From Porphyromonadaceae bacterium (GTDB lineage: Bacteria > Bacteroidota > Bacteroidia > Bacteroidales > Paludibacteraceae), in contig CAJPPQ010000007.1 of assembly GCA_905372605.1 (NCBI GenBank), positions 1-18,950 of the forward strand: a stretch of 18,950 bases of DNA. The letters are read 5' to 3'. Below the pieces are notes generated by a model. The model saw only the letters and a list, made by a program, of their open reading frames with translations, was not told the origin of the DNA and did no database searches. A program made the position numbers and the translations under genes. Below are positions 1-7,441 of the stretch, one piece after another; within the stretch, counting starts at the first letter, position 1; every line of letters begins with the position of its first letter.

Positions 1-352
1 CGACTACGACGAACGTCAGATGTTCCTCGCCGAGATAGGATTGCAAGAGTCGGGTGTGTCGCGCCTCATAAAATCGGCTTATGCTCTGCTCGACCTGCGT
101 ACATTCCTTACTGCCGGAGCCGATGAGGTGCGGGCGTGGACTTTCAGAGCAGGTAGCAAGGCTCCTCAGTGTGCAGGAGTGATTCATACCGACTTCGAGA
201 AAGGTTTTATCCGTGCCGAAGTGATTAAGTACGAAGATTATATTTCCTACGGTTCGGAGGCGGCAGTCCGCGAGGCAGGCAAACTCTCGGTCGAGGGCAA
301 AGACTACGTCGTCCAAGACGGCGATATAATGCACTTCCGCTTCAATGTGTAG
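1..352 (+). CDS. ychF: Redox-regulated ATPase YchF, C-terminal part (5' truncated by window edge)
   Basis: YchF/OLA1 is an Obg-related P-loop ATPase that binds ribosomes and is linked to stress responses. Only the end is visible. The reading frame is open from position 2 (D-Y-D-E-R-Q before the first Met at 20), so the gene starts upstream of the window and the Met at 20 is internal. The visible part covers the end of the helical region and the TGS domain, with the hallmark run KAPQCAGVIHTDFEKGFIRA, then EVIKYEDY, GKDYVVQDGD and the terminal MHFRFNV, which is the near-invariant end of this family. The G domain lies outside the window. No strong terminator follows; the next gene has its own promoter, so ychF probably ends its own transcript. 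Confidence 0.96.
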   Translation, partial: DYDERQMFLAEIGLQESGVSRLIKSAYALLDLRTFLTAGADEVRAWTFRAGSKAPQCAGVIHTDFEKGFIRAEVIKYEDYISYGSEAAVREAGKLSVEGKDYVVQDGDIMHFRFNV

Positions 353-406
353 CGACAATCTTGCAGTGGCTTGACCATACATTTTTGTAATATACAATTT
401 TATTTT

Positions 407-437
407 TTTGCAGCAAAGAAAACTTTCATTACCTTTG
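407..437 (+). promoter_or_regulatory. Bacteroidetes-type promoter of the LRR protein gene
   Basis: TTTG at 407-410, a 19-nt spacer, then TACCTTTG at 430-437. This matches the Bacteroidetes primary sigma pattern TTTG-N(17-23)-TAnnTTTG. Transcription would start near 442-446, inside or just after a run of seven C (438-444), giving a leader of about 85 nt before the ATG at 528. The leader is A/T-rich and has no Shine-Dalgarno sequence. Confidence 0.72.
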
Positions 438-527
438 CCCCCCCATGATTTTTATTAGTCTATCTAAATAAACGGATGTTTATATCGTTGAAAAATAATA
501 TAGTTATAAATTAAAAAAATAGTTAGT

Positions 528-1721
528 ATGAAAAAAGTATTTTTATCGCTCTTAGCCATCGCTGTCGGACTAACGACCGTCGCCTCCTCTAAGGCACAGA
601 CAGTAGACTCCAGCAAGTACATCAAGCTATCTCTGAAAGCTTCGGTAGATAGTATAGCTCTCGATATGTCTGCTCTTGCCGACGGAACACACATAAAGAT
701 AGTTAGCGGATCGGAAAATAGCACTATCACGGTCGGAAATCTCTGGATAGGGAAGAAAAAATACAAGGTCGCAGCCGATACCATGGTAATCTATGGCGGA
801 ATAAAGCAATTCGACTGCAACGAAAACGGTGAAAGTATAGTAGGAATAGACGTCAGCCACTGCACGGAACTGACCGAACTCTATTGCGATAAAAACAATA
901 TCGATTCGCTCGACATCACGAAAAACGAAAAGTTAAGTATACTCCACTGCTTCGACAATAACATTGCTTCGCTCGATTTGAGCAAGAATACAAAGCTATC
1001 GAGGTTCAGTTGCTACCGCAATAAACTCACTTCGCTTGACGTCAGCCACTGTGCGGAGCTTACTTTCCTCAGTTGCCATTCGAACACGCTCACGTCGCTC
1101 GACGTAACACACAATCCGCTCTTGCAGATACTCAATTTCCGTAGCAACCGAATAGCGTCGATAGACCTCAGCCATAATACCGAGCTCGAATGGCTATATT
1201 GCAACGAAAACCTGCTTACTTCGCTCGATATCGCACACAACCGACAGATAAATGCAATATATTGCTATGGCAACAAACTCTCTACTCAGGCACTCGACGA
1301 CCTTTACTGCCAGCTTCCGGATAGAAATGGTTTGGATGTAGGCAAACTACAACTCCTACTCGGTCCGTCGTCGCAAAAAGATACAGTGCTTGCCACCAAC
1401 AACCAAAATGCTTTCGATCGCAATTGGCGTTTGCAATACTACAACGACGGAACTTCGATACCGGATACGCACGGTACATACACCTGCCCCAGTTCGGGAG
1501 TAGAGATTGCTCAGGCTGAGTTATCATTCTACCCGAATCCCGTCGACAATATACTCCGTGTCGCTGCCGATAAAATAGTCAGAAATATAACGATATATAA
1601 TGTATACGGTATAGAGGTAGCCAGAGCATACAATACCGACCGTATAGACATTTCGCATTTGCCTTCGGGTGTTTATCTCGTCAGAGCCGACGACACTACG
1701 AAGCGTATAGTGAAGAAGTAG
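528..1721 (+). CDS. Secreted leucine-rich-repeat protein with T9SS type A sorting domain
   Basis: 397-residue predicted exported protein. Residues 1-24 form a signal peptide (Lys-Lys, hydrophobic core, cut near SSKAQ). After about 70 residues of unassigned sequence comes a leucine-rich-repeat solenoid: a first 23-residue unit (93-114) and seven units of exactly 21 residues starting at 115, 136, 157, 178, 199, 220 and 241. The pattern is LxxLxCxxNxLTSLDVSxNx. A Cys recurs at repeat position 6 (97, 120, 141, 162, 183, 225, 246; Phe at 204). The C-terminus (about 330-397) is a type A sorting domain: SFYPNPVDN, then ITIYNVYGIEV, LPSGVYLV and a Lys-rich end. This fits export by Sec, outer-membrane passage by T9SS and surface attachment or release. 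LRRs of this kind usually bind proteins; the ligand is unknown. It stands alone, with its own promoter and terminator. Confidence 0.88.
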   Translation: MKKVFLSLLAIAVGLTTVASSKAQTVDSSKYIKLSLKASVDSIALDMSALADGTHIKIVSGSENSTITVGNLWIGKKKYKVAADTMVIYGGIKQFDCNENGESIVGIDVSHCTELTELYCDKNNIDSLDITKNEKLSILHCFDNNIASLDLSKNTKLSRFSCYRNKLTSLDVSHCAELTFLSCHSNTLTSLDVTHNPLLQILNFRSNRIASIDLSHNTELEWLYCNENLLTSLDIAHNRQINAIYCYGNKLSTQALDDLYCQLPDRNGLDVGKLQLLLGPSSQKDTVLATNNQNAFDRNWRLQYYNDGTSIPDTHGTYTCPSSGVEIAQAELSFYPNPVDNILRVAADKIVRNITIYNVYGIEVARAYNTDRIDISHLPSGVYLVRADDTTKRIVKK

Positions 1722-1746
1722 AATCTTTAAATAAACTCATATGATT

Positions 1747-1785
1747 GAAAAGAGGCGAGTACACGAGAGTGTGTGCGCCTTTTTC
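1747..1785. terminator. Bidirectional hairpin terminator between convergent genes
   Basis: The arms AGGCG (1753-1757) and CGCCT (1776-1780) are extended outward by GAAAA/TTTTC (1747-1751 with 1781-1785, G1752 bulged) and inward by ACAC/GTGT around a GAGA loop (1765-1768). T-rich flanks occur on both strands. It lies between the stop of the LRR gene (1721) and the stop of rlmB on the other strand (1790), so it can end both transcripts. Confidence 0.75.
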
Positions 1786-1789
1786 GTTT

Positions 1790-2572
1790 CTATTCGATAT
1801 TGCGGGAAAAATGAGTCGCATATCTGCTGCCTCTCTGTCGCACGACTTCGTATATTACCACACCCGCTGCCACCGAGACATTTAGCGATTCTATACGTCC
1901 TACGATAGGTATCTTTATCTGCGTATCGCATAGTCGGAGCAGTTCGGGGCTGATACCACGGTCTTCGGCTCCAAGCACAAGAGCCACCGGCGAGTTGTAA
2001 TCGGCTTCGGTATAGAGATTTTTTGCCTTCTCGGTAAGTGCAGCAACGGTAAGTCCGCTCTCTTTGACGAAAGCAACTGTGGCGGATAGGTCGTCGGTTC
2101 GGCATACGGGTATATTGTACAGAGCTCCCGACGAAGCCTTTATGGCGTCGGCCGTAGCGGTAGCCGACCTGTATGTAGGTATGACAATAGCATCGACTCC
2201 GGCACATTCACACGTACGAGCAATAGCTCCGAAGTTTCGCACGTCGGTAACGCCGTCCATAATCACCACAAACGGACTTCGTCCGGCTTCGTAGATGGCG
2301 GGGAGTATATCGGCAATGTCGCTATACTGTATCTCCGAGAGGAATGCGACAGCTCCCTGATGGTTTTTGTCGGTAAAAGAGTTTAGCTTCTCTTGTGGCA
2401 CCTTTTGGCAGGGGATGCCGTATTGTTTTATCTTCACCCAAAGGGTCTTGGCCAGCTCTCCTCCAAAGTCGCGTTTGATATATATCTTCTCTATATCCTT
2501 GCCTGCTTCTATCGCCTCTATTATGGAGTGCAAGCCGAAAATCATTTTGTTCTCTTTTACTCTCTTCTGCAT
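1790..2572 (-). CDS. rlmB: TrmH-family 23S rRNA (guanosine-2'-O)-methyltransferase RlmB
   Basis: SpoU/TrmH (SPOUT) methyltransferase, 260 residues. RlmB uses S-adenosylmethionine to methylate the 2'-O of G2251 in the P-loop of 23S rRNA. The N-terminal substrate-binding domain (about 10-80) starts with MIFGLHSIIEAI and contains NHQGAVAF. The catalytic domain has all three SPOUT motifs: DGVTDVRNFGAIART at 106-120 (Asn113 and Arg119), GAEDRGIS at 201-208, and IPIVGRIESLNVSVAAG at 221-237, which form the knotted cofactor pocket. The ATG at 2572 overlaps the end of the DUF4954 gene by 16 nt. An ATG at 2545 (residue 10) would avoid the overlap; I keep the first because related proteins carry a few residues before MIFG. 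It is last in the queA-hisS-DUF4954-rlmB cluster. Assignment to RlmB rather than another TrmH paralogue rests on overall similarity. Confidence 0.9.
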   Translation of the reverse strand: MQKRVKENKMIFGLHSIIEAIEAGKDIEKIYIKRDFGGELAKTLWVKIKQYGIPCQKVPQEKLNSFTDKNHQGAVAFLSEIQYSDIADILPAIYEAGRSPFVVIMDGVTDVRNFGAIARTCECAGVDAIVIPTYRSATATADAIKASSGALYNIPVCRTDDLSATVAFVKESGLTVAALTEKAKNLYTEADYNSPVALVLGAEDRGISPELLRLCDTQIKIPIVGRIESLNVSVAAGVVIYEVVRQRGSRYATHFSRNIE

Positions 2573-4452
2573 ATATCTTTTGCTATCTCTATCTTATGCT
2601 CTATATCGGCAATGGTTTCTTTGAGGAATGTGTTGTCGTCGATATGTCCGGCTACTGCATCGAAGTCGTCGTTTTGCTTGTCGTCGAAGTCTATGCCGTA
2701 TCCTATGCGCGAATCGCCGTAGAACTCCGTAGCCGCTTCTTTGTGTAGCCGTCGACGCAGTGTCTCGAGTATCGAAATGTATTTTTCGAGCAGAGAAATA
2801 TTTTTTGCTCTGTCGTCGCAATCGTATGTGTGGGCTATAAAGCTATCGACATACCTTCGGTAATTATCCTTTACCTGCCCGAAAAGAGCTATGCCGAAAT
2901 CGTTGTTTACTATTGTCGCAGGGGTGTCGAGCCACTCTTCGACCACACACTTGGGAGTTATAAGCCCTGCCAAGTCGAGCCACTCGTTGTAGCTGTCTTC
3001 GAGGGGTGCAGCCTTGTCTGGTGTGCAGCGACGTATGAGGTAGTCGCCTACAAAGACGGTAATAGCCTCGTTGTAATAAACGATAGCTTTCTTTAGCGAA
3101 TGAGCCTGTATGCGTACGTTTTTGTAGTCGTAATGCGTAGCTTCGGGGTTGCGTGTCTGTAGCTCTTGGAGTATTGCGATAGCTTTCGTTATTTTTTTTA
3201 TGGCAAAAGGCGTAAGCAAGTCGTACGATATGTTGTCGAGGCTATCGATACCTCGGCGACGGTCTCTTTTCTGCCACTTGTAGACATCGCGTAGAGTGCC
3301 CAGCCGAAATAAATTTACTGCCGGTATCAATATCGACATCCCGTCCTCTTCGACCAGATACGAGAAAGGAAATTCGTGTGTATCGGGATGATTCTTGTGC
3401 GACCCCAAAATCATAGTGTATTCGCCTATGTGAGTGGGCGATAGTAGATACGAGTTGCTGCCGAATTTGCAGCCTCGCCCCGCAACCGACTGATGCACAG
3501 CACCAAGCCTATAAGCGTGGTTGCTCATATTGGTGCCGCTGCCGATATTGGCAAACGATAGTCCGCAGGCGATGACAAGGCTCGACTTGTGGTGCGATAC
3601 CGTGTATGGAGCGGCAAAGACCGACGCAGCCTCGCCATTTGCAAACTCGCAGTTAGCAAAGATAAGCGTATCTACTGCCGAGAAACCTTTATCGATGATG
3701 CACCCTTCGCCTACGAAACAACGCTCTATCGATGCTCCTTCGTCTATCGTAGTATCTGCACCGCATATAAAGTCTTTGGCTACGACTCCGCTACCCACGA
3801 AAGCATTCGTTCCGATAGTGCCGTTGCCGAGCGAAGATACGCCATGTAGTGTACAACCACTGCTTGTGCGAATATTGGTGATAGTGTTGCAGTCGGTTAT
3901 CTTCGTACATTTGCCTATATATCCTCTCTGAAGCGATTTTTGCTCTTCGACATACATTTTTATTTTGTCGAAAGTGTATGACAAAAAATCCTTTCGGTGA
4001 CGGTAATATACGAGTATATGAGCCAGTTGTGCCGAGAGACGATCGAAGATTGGTATGGCTCGTCCGCCGTTTTCGTTTACGGGCGATGCTATCACACCAT
4101 TGCCGAAAGTTGTTCCCGAGGTACACGACAGAGTGCTTACCGATGCTATATGGCAGTCGTCGTCGATATCATAATTGGCTATAACGTTTCCTATGTTTGC
4201 TATATATACATTATTGCCTATAATGCAGTTGTGTATTACGGCGTTCGATATGCCTGCGTGTAGCTGCTGTCCGTTGTCGAGCGAGAAAACTTTCTCGAAA
4301 TGCCCGAGTCTGTTTTTACCCGAGAAATGTACGCTGTCGATACTATTTGCCTCGAAACTTTCGGCAACCTCGATATTACTCCAATCGTCGGCACTGCAAC
4401 GTCGTGCAACGAGCATTTCTATTTGGGAGCTATTGAGTTTTCGGTATTTCAT
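2557..4452 (-). CDS. DUF4954-family protein with left-handed beta-helix, function unknown
   Basis: 631 residues. It resembles a Bacteroidetes-restricted family labelled DUF4954; the start MKYRKLNSSQIEMLVARRC and the phrase CSADDWSNIEV are typical. About residues 65-340 read as irregular hexapeptide repeats, for example AVIHNCIIGNNVYIANIG, FICGADTTIDEGASIERCFV and GEGCIIDKGF, predicting a left-handed beta-helix like those of sugar-nucleotide acyl- and nucleotidyltransferases. A conserved-looking stretch, HVGEYTMILG-like (HIGEYTMILGSHKNHPDTHEFPFSYL), follows the helix. The last 230 residues look mostly alpha-helical. No signal peptide or membrane segment is seen, so it is probably cytoplasmic. 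It lies 30 nt after hisS and overlaps rlmB by 16 nt, so it is probably cotranscribed with both. Whether it is an enzyme is unknown; the fold suggests an acyl- or nucleotidyltransferase, but I see no diagnostic catalytic motif. Confidence 0.85.
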   Translation of the reverse strand: MKYRKLNSSQIEMLVARRCSADDWSNIEVAESFEANSIDSVHFSGKNRLGHFEKVFSLDNGQQLHAGISNAVIHNCIIGNNVYIANIGNVIANYDIDDDCHIASVSTLSCTSGTTFGNGVIASPVNENGGRAIPIFDRLSAQLAHILVYYRHRKDFLSYTFDKIKMYVEEQKSLQRGYIGKCTKITDCNTITNIRTSSGCTLHGVSSLGNGTIGTNAFVGSGVVAKDFICGADTTIDEGASIERCFVGEGCIIDKGFSAVDTLIFANCEFANGEAASVFAAPYTVSHHKSSLVIACGLSFANIGSGTNMSNHAYRLGAVHQSVAGRGCKFGSNSYLLSPTHIGEYTMILGSHKNHPDTHEFPFSYLVEEDGMSILIPAVNLFRLGTLRDVYKWQKRDRRRGIDSLDNISYDLLTPFAIKKITKAIAILQELQTRNPEATHYDYKNVRIQAHSLKKAIVYYNEAITVFVGDYLIRRCTPDKAAPLEDSYNEWLDLAGLITPKCVVEEWLDTPATIVNNDFGIALFGQVKDNYRRYVDSFIAHTYDCDDRAKNISLLEKYISILETLRRRLHKEAATEFYGDSRIGYGIDFDDKQNDDFDAVAGHIDDNTFLKETIADIEHKIEIAKDICRRE

Positions 4453-4482
4453 CGGGTTTGTTATGAGCGGTATTATATATCT

Positions 4483-5841
4483 TTATTGTATCTCTTTTAC
4501 AATGTCTTCTATAGCTACGAGTCGTTGCTCGCCTGTGGTCATATCTTTTAGCATCACGGCGTTTGCCTTCATTTCGTCGTCGCCTACAATAGCTACGAAA
4601 GGTATCTTTTTGTCGTTGGCGTATTGCATCTGTTTCTTTATTTTAGCCTCTTCCGAATATATCTCGGCAGGTATCCCCGCTTTTCGTATTTTACTGACAA
4701 TAGGCAAGGCGTACTCTATCCCTTTGGGTTCGAATGCCACAAACAGCAGTTTGGTCGAAGCCTCTGTTTTGTCGGGGAAAAGGTTGAGTTCTTGGAGTAT
4801 ATCGTATATTCGGTCGGCTCCGAACGATACTCCTACGCCCGATACACCTTGCAGACCGAATACTCCGGTGAGGTTGTCGTATCTGCCTCCGCCAGAGATA
4901 CTTCCCATATTGGCGTCGAGAGCCTTCACTTCGATGATGATACCTGTATAATAGTTCAATCCTCGAGCAAGAGTGAGGTCGAGTTCTAAGTGGGCTTTCA
5001 GCTTGCAATCGGCTAAATATGCCATTACGGTCTCTATCTCTTCTATCCCTTTCAGTCCGATGTCGGAGTTGTGGAGTATCTCTTTGAGCTTGATGAGTTT
5101 ATCGGTGTTGCTACCTTCGAGTAATAGTATTGGCTGCAGGCGCTGTACGGAGTCGTCCGATATGCCTTTGTCGGTAAGTTCTTTGTTTACAGCGTCGAGT
5201 CCGATTTTATCGAGTTTGTCGATAGCGACGGTAATATCCGTTATTTTATCGGCTTGTCCTATGAGTTCGGCTATACCTGTCAGTATCTTTCGATTGTTGA
5301 GCTTTATTGCTACTTTTATATTGAGTTTGTCGAAAACTTCGTCGAGTACCTCTATAAGTTCCATTTCGTTTATCAGCGAATCGGCTCCGACGATATCGGC
5401 ATCGCACTGATAAAATTCTCTGTATCTGCCTTTTTGCGGTCGGTCGGCTCGCCATACCGGCTGTATCTGGAAACGTCTGAAAGGGAACGTTATTTGCTCT
5501 TTGTGTTGTACCACGAAACGGGCAAAAGGCACCGTAAGGTCGTACCTTAGTCCCTTCTCTGCAATCTTCAGCGTCAGCTCCTTTATATCGACCATATCCT
5601 GCTCTTCGGAGAAGACTCCATCGAAAAAATTACCCGAATTCAGTATGCGGAATAGTAGTTTGTCGCCTTCGTCGCCGTATTTACCGAGCAGAGTCGACAT
5701 ATTCTCCATTGCCGGTGTCTCTATCTGTACGAATCCGTATTTGCGGAACACTTCCTTGATAGTATCGAAAATGTAGTTGCGTCTCTCCATTTCTATCGGC
5801 ATGAAGTCGCGTGTACCTTTGGGTATTGCAGGTTTTTGCAT
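4483..5841 (-). CDS. hisS: Histidyl-tRNA synthetase
   Basis: Class II aminoacyl-tRNA synthetase, 452 residues, that charges tRNA-His with histidine using ATP. The N-terminus (PKGTRDFMP, 7-15) and motif 1 (around PAMENM, 43-48) are present. [12 protein letters not shown] (99-110) and motif 2 (121-148, [13 protein letters not shown] then [12 protein letters not shown]) form the ATP site. The histidine-specific motifs are [10 protein letters not shown] (291-300) and GGGRYDNL (317-324). Motif 3 is [12 protein letters not shown] (337-348) with its conserved Arg. Residues from about 363 form the anticodon-binding domain. The ATG at 5841 gives the family-typical start [13 protein letters not shown]. 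The gene lies 85 nt downstream of queA with no TAnnTTTG element visible in the gap, so both probably share a transcript. Length and motifs are intact. Confidence 0.97.
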   Translation of the reverse strand: MQKPAIPKGTRDFMPIEMERRNYIFDTIKEVFRKYGFVQIETPAMENMSTLLGKYGDEGDKLLFRILNSGNFFDGVFSEEQDMVDIKELTLKIAEKGLRYDLTVPFARFVVQHKEQITFPFRRFQIQPVWRADRPQKGRYREFYQCDADIVGADSLINEMELIEVLDEVFDKLNIKVAIKLNNRKILTGIAELIGQADKITDITVAIDKLDKIGLDAVNKELTDKGISDDSVQRLQPILLLEGSNTDKLIKLKEILHNSDIGLKGIEEIETVMAYLADCKLKAHLELDLTLARGLNYYTGIIIEVKALDANMGSISGGGRYDNLTGVFGLQGVSGVGVSFGADRIYDILQELNLFPDKTEASTKLLFVAFEPKGIEYALPIVSKIRKAGIPAEIYSEEAKIKKQMQYANDKKIPFVAIVGDDEMKANAVMLKDMTTGEQRLVAIEDIVKEIQ

Positions 5842-5926
5842 CTATTGGAGGTCTGTTTTTTTAGATTTAGAAATTTATCTGTTCGAGCGCAATTGCTTGT
5901 TGTACAATATCTTCGTTATAATCTTT

Positions 5927-6979
5927 TTACCTTAATATTAGCATCATATCGCCGAAGCAACCGAATTTGTAATTTTTGCTTATTGCGGTCGAATATGCTT
6001 TCATCAGGAAGTCGTAGCCGGCAAATGCCGCTTTGTTCATCAACATAGTAGAGTAGGGCAGTTGGAATGTCGACAACAACGAATCGACAGTCTGAAACTC
6101 GTATGGAGGGAATATGAATCTATTTGTCCATCCGTCGTACTCTTTGATTTTGCCTTTTATCGTAGATGCCGTCTCCAAGGCGCGTAGCACAGACGTGCCG
6201 ACGGCACATACTCTGTGTTTGTCGACGATTTTTTGGTTGAATGTGTTTGCAAATTCCTCAGTGACAGACATCTGTTCCGATTCTAGTTTGTGTTTTTGCA
6301 AGTCTTCTACGTCTATCGAGCGAAACATGCTAAGCGAGCAATGCAGCGTTATATATCCAGTGTCTATACCTTTTATTTTCAGACGCTTCATCAGTTCTTG
6401 GCTGAATCTCAGTCCTGCAAACGGAGCGACGACCGCTCCCTCTTCTGAGGCGAAAATAGTCTGATACATTTCGGTATCGTTCGGGTCTACCTTGCGCTTA
6501 ATGTATGGTGGCAACGATGTCCGTCCCATAGCGAATAGCGCCGCTTTGAACTCATCGTGAGTGCCATCGTATAAGAATCGCAGCGTACGTCCGCGAGATG
6601 TGGTATTGTCTATTACTTCTGCTATAAGGTTTTGATTGTCACCGAAATACAGCTTGTTTCCCACTCTGATTTTTCGAGCCGGCTCTACTAATACGTCCCA
6701 TAGATTGGTGGCTGGGTTCAACTCGCGAAGTAAAAAGACATCTATCAATGCTTCGGTCTTTTCCTTGATACCTGTCAGAAGAGCAGGAAATACCTGAGTA
6801 TTATTGAATACAAATAAGTCTTTGTCGTCGAAATACTTGAGAATATCGATTAGTTTTTTATGCTCTATTTTATTTGTTTTGGTATGTAAAACCATCAATT
6901 TACAGTCATCTCTGTCTTTCGAAGGATGCTGAGCGATAAGTTTTTCGGGGAGGTCAAATTTGAATTGAGAAAGTTTCAT
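5927..6979 (-). CDS. queA: QueA-family tRNA ribosyltransferase-isomerase, divergent
   Basis: 350-residue member of the QueA family. QueA transfers and rearranges the ribosyl part of S-adenosylmethionine onto preQ1 in tRNA to make epoxyqueuosine. The full length of the family is present, from MKLSQFKFDLPEKLIAQHP to the terminal FGDMMLIL. Several usually conserved positions differ: NNTQVFPALL (59-68) where the family has N(D/N)T(K/R)V-PARL; APFAGLRF (185-192) where it has APTAGLHF; TLHCSLSMF (211-219) where it has TLHVGxGTF or similar; STFQLPYSTMLM (303-314) where it has NFHLPxSTLLM. The frame is uninterrupted and the rest is well conserved, so it is not an obvious pseudogene. It could be a real QueA of a divergent lineage, or a paralogue with changed activity. 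It is the promoter-proximal gene of the hisS/rlmB cluster. The symbol denotes family, not proven activity. Confidence 0.88.
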   Translation of the reverse strand: MKLSQFKFDLPEKLIAQHPSKDRDDCKLMVLHTKTNKIEHKKLIDILKYFDDKDLFVFNNTQVFPALLTGIKEKTEALIDVFLLRELNPATNLWDVLVEPARKIRVGNKLYFGDNQNLIAEVIDNTTSRGRTLRFLYDGTHDEFKAALFAMGRTSLPPYIKRKVDPNDTEMYQTIFASEEGAVVAPFAGLRFSQELMKRLKIKGIDTGYITLHCSLSMFRSIDVEDLQKHKLESEQMSVTEEFANTFNQKIVDKHRVCAVGTSVLRALETASTIKGKIKEYDGWTNRFIFPPYEFQTVDSLLSTFQLPYSTMLMNKAAFAGYDFLMKAYSTAISKNYKFGCFGDMMLILR

Positions 6980-7032
6980 ATGGCGATTATTTATTCGATA
7001 TCAATACGAAGATACTAATTCCTTCGAACTTG

Positions 7033-7063
7033 CAAAGATAATACAAAATGCAGTCGTTTGCAA
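7033..7063 (-). promoter_or_regulatory. Promoter of the queA operon
   Basis: On the minus strand TTG (7063-7061) is followed by a 20-nt spacer and TATCTTTG (7040-7033), a full match to TAnnTTTG. Transcription would start near 7027, about 48 nt before the queA ATG at 6979. Confidence 0.65.
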
Positions 7064-7130
7064 TAGTTTCTTATAGTTTTACGTTATATATTATGTAGAG
7101 TAGACAGTATTCTATTGTCTTATATCACTG

Positions 7131-7142
7131 GTAACATGTTAC
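7131..7142. promoter_or_regulatory. Perfect palindrome GTAACATGTTAC, candidate operator
   Basis: A 12-bp perfect dyad in the queA/HU intergenic region, about 70 bp upstream of the queA -33 element and 200 bp upstream of the HU promoter. It is not followed by a T-run, so it is not a terminator. A binding site for a dimeric regulator is possible; nothing identifies which. Confidence 0.3.
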
Positions 7143-7213
7143 TTATGAGTTGCGAAGACAAAATAAAGAGATAAAATGCGATATAATTTTAAAAAACAGA
7201 TCGATATAAGATA

Positions 7214-7265
7214 AAAGTTGTAATTTTGTAATCTGATATAGTGTGTGTAAAGTTGTATTTTTGTA
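7214..7265 (+). repeat. Pair of 17-bp direct repeats upstream of HU
   Basis: AAAGTTGTAATTTTGTA at 7214-7230 and AAAGTTGTATTTTTGTA at 7249-7265 differ at one base and are offset by 35 bp. Each includes a TAnnTTTG octamer (7221-7228 and 7256-7263), but neither has a TTTG at normal promoter spacing upstream. They may be repeated regulator sites or weak extra promoters. Confidence 0.45.
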
Positions 7266-7339
7266 GCGCAGCAATACTGCGTATATTGAGGCGTAATTCG
7301 GTTTTGAAATTGAATTTCACGTCGTAGAAAAATTATTTT

Positions 7340-7370
7340 TTTGCAGATTAAAAAAAAAGATATACCTTTG
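7340..7370 (+). promoter_or_regulatory. Promoter of the HU-family gene
   Basis: TTTG (7340-7343), a 19-nt spacer and TACCTTTG (7363-7370). The -7 octamer and spacer length are identical to those of the LRR-gene promoter. The leader would be about 65 nt, A/T-rich, ending in ATAAGAAATG with no Shine-Dalgarno sequence. Confidence 0.75.
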
Positions 7371-7441
7371 CATTCCTAAAAGTTTGAAAGTAAAGTATAT
7401 TTTAAAAACATAATTGTATAACCAATTAAAAGTTATAAGAA

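Larger units (their letters stand above)
6980..7441. other. Long intergenic region between divergent queA and the HU gene
   Basis: 462 nt without a gene, strongly A/T-rich. From left to right it holds the queA promoter (7033-7063, minus), a perfect 12-bp palindrome GTAACATGTTAC (7131-7142), a 17-bp direct repeat (7214-7230 and 7249-7265, one mismatch) in which each copy contains a TAnnTTTG element, a small hairpin CGCAG-CAATA-CTGCG (7267-7281), and the HU promoter (7340-7370). The stretch 7282-7339 shows nothing I can name. No riboswitch or RNA gene is recognisable. Confidence 0.6.

Noticed and set aside
445..471. 8-codon leader ORF (ATG at 445) before the LRR gene
   Set aside because: Its start coincides with the expected transcription start, it has no amino-acid bias suggesting attenuation and no terminator/antiterminator structure follows.
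870..1300. Tandem DNA repeat or CRISPR-like array from the 63-bp periodicity
   Set aside because: The period comes from the protein repeat; DNA units are diverged, in frame, and there are no constant repeats with unique spacers.
4175..4951. 258-residue plus-strand open frame across the hisS/DUF4954 junction
   Set aside because: It runs antisense to two well-supported genes. Its Ser-rich composition is the reverse reading of those genes' common codons, and it matches no family I recognise.
6980..7030. preQ1 riboswitch in front of queA
   Set aside because: The leader is only about 48 nt and shows neither the preQ1-I hairpin with A-rich tail nor another known queuosine-precursor aptamer.
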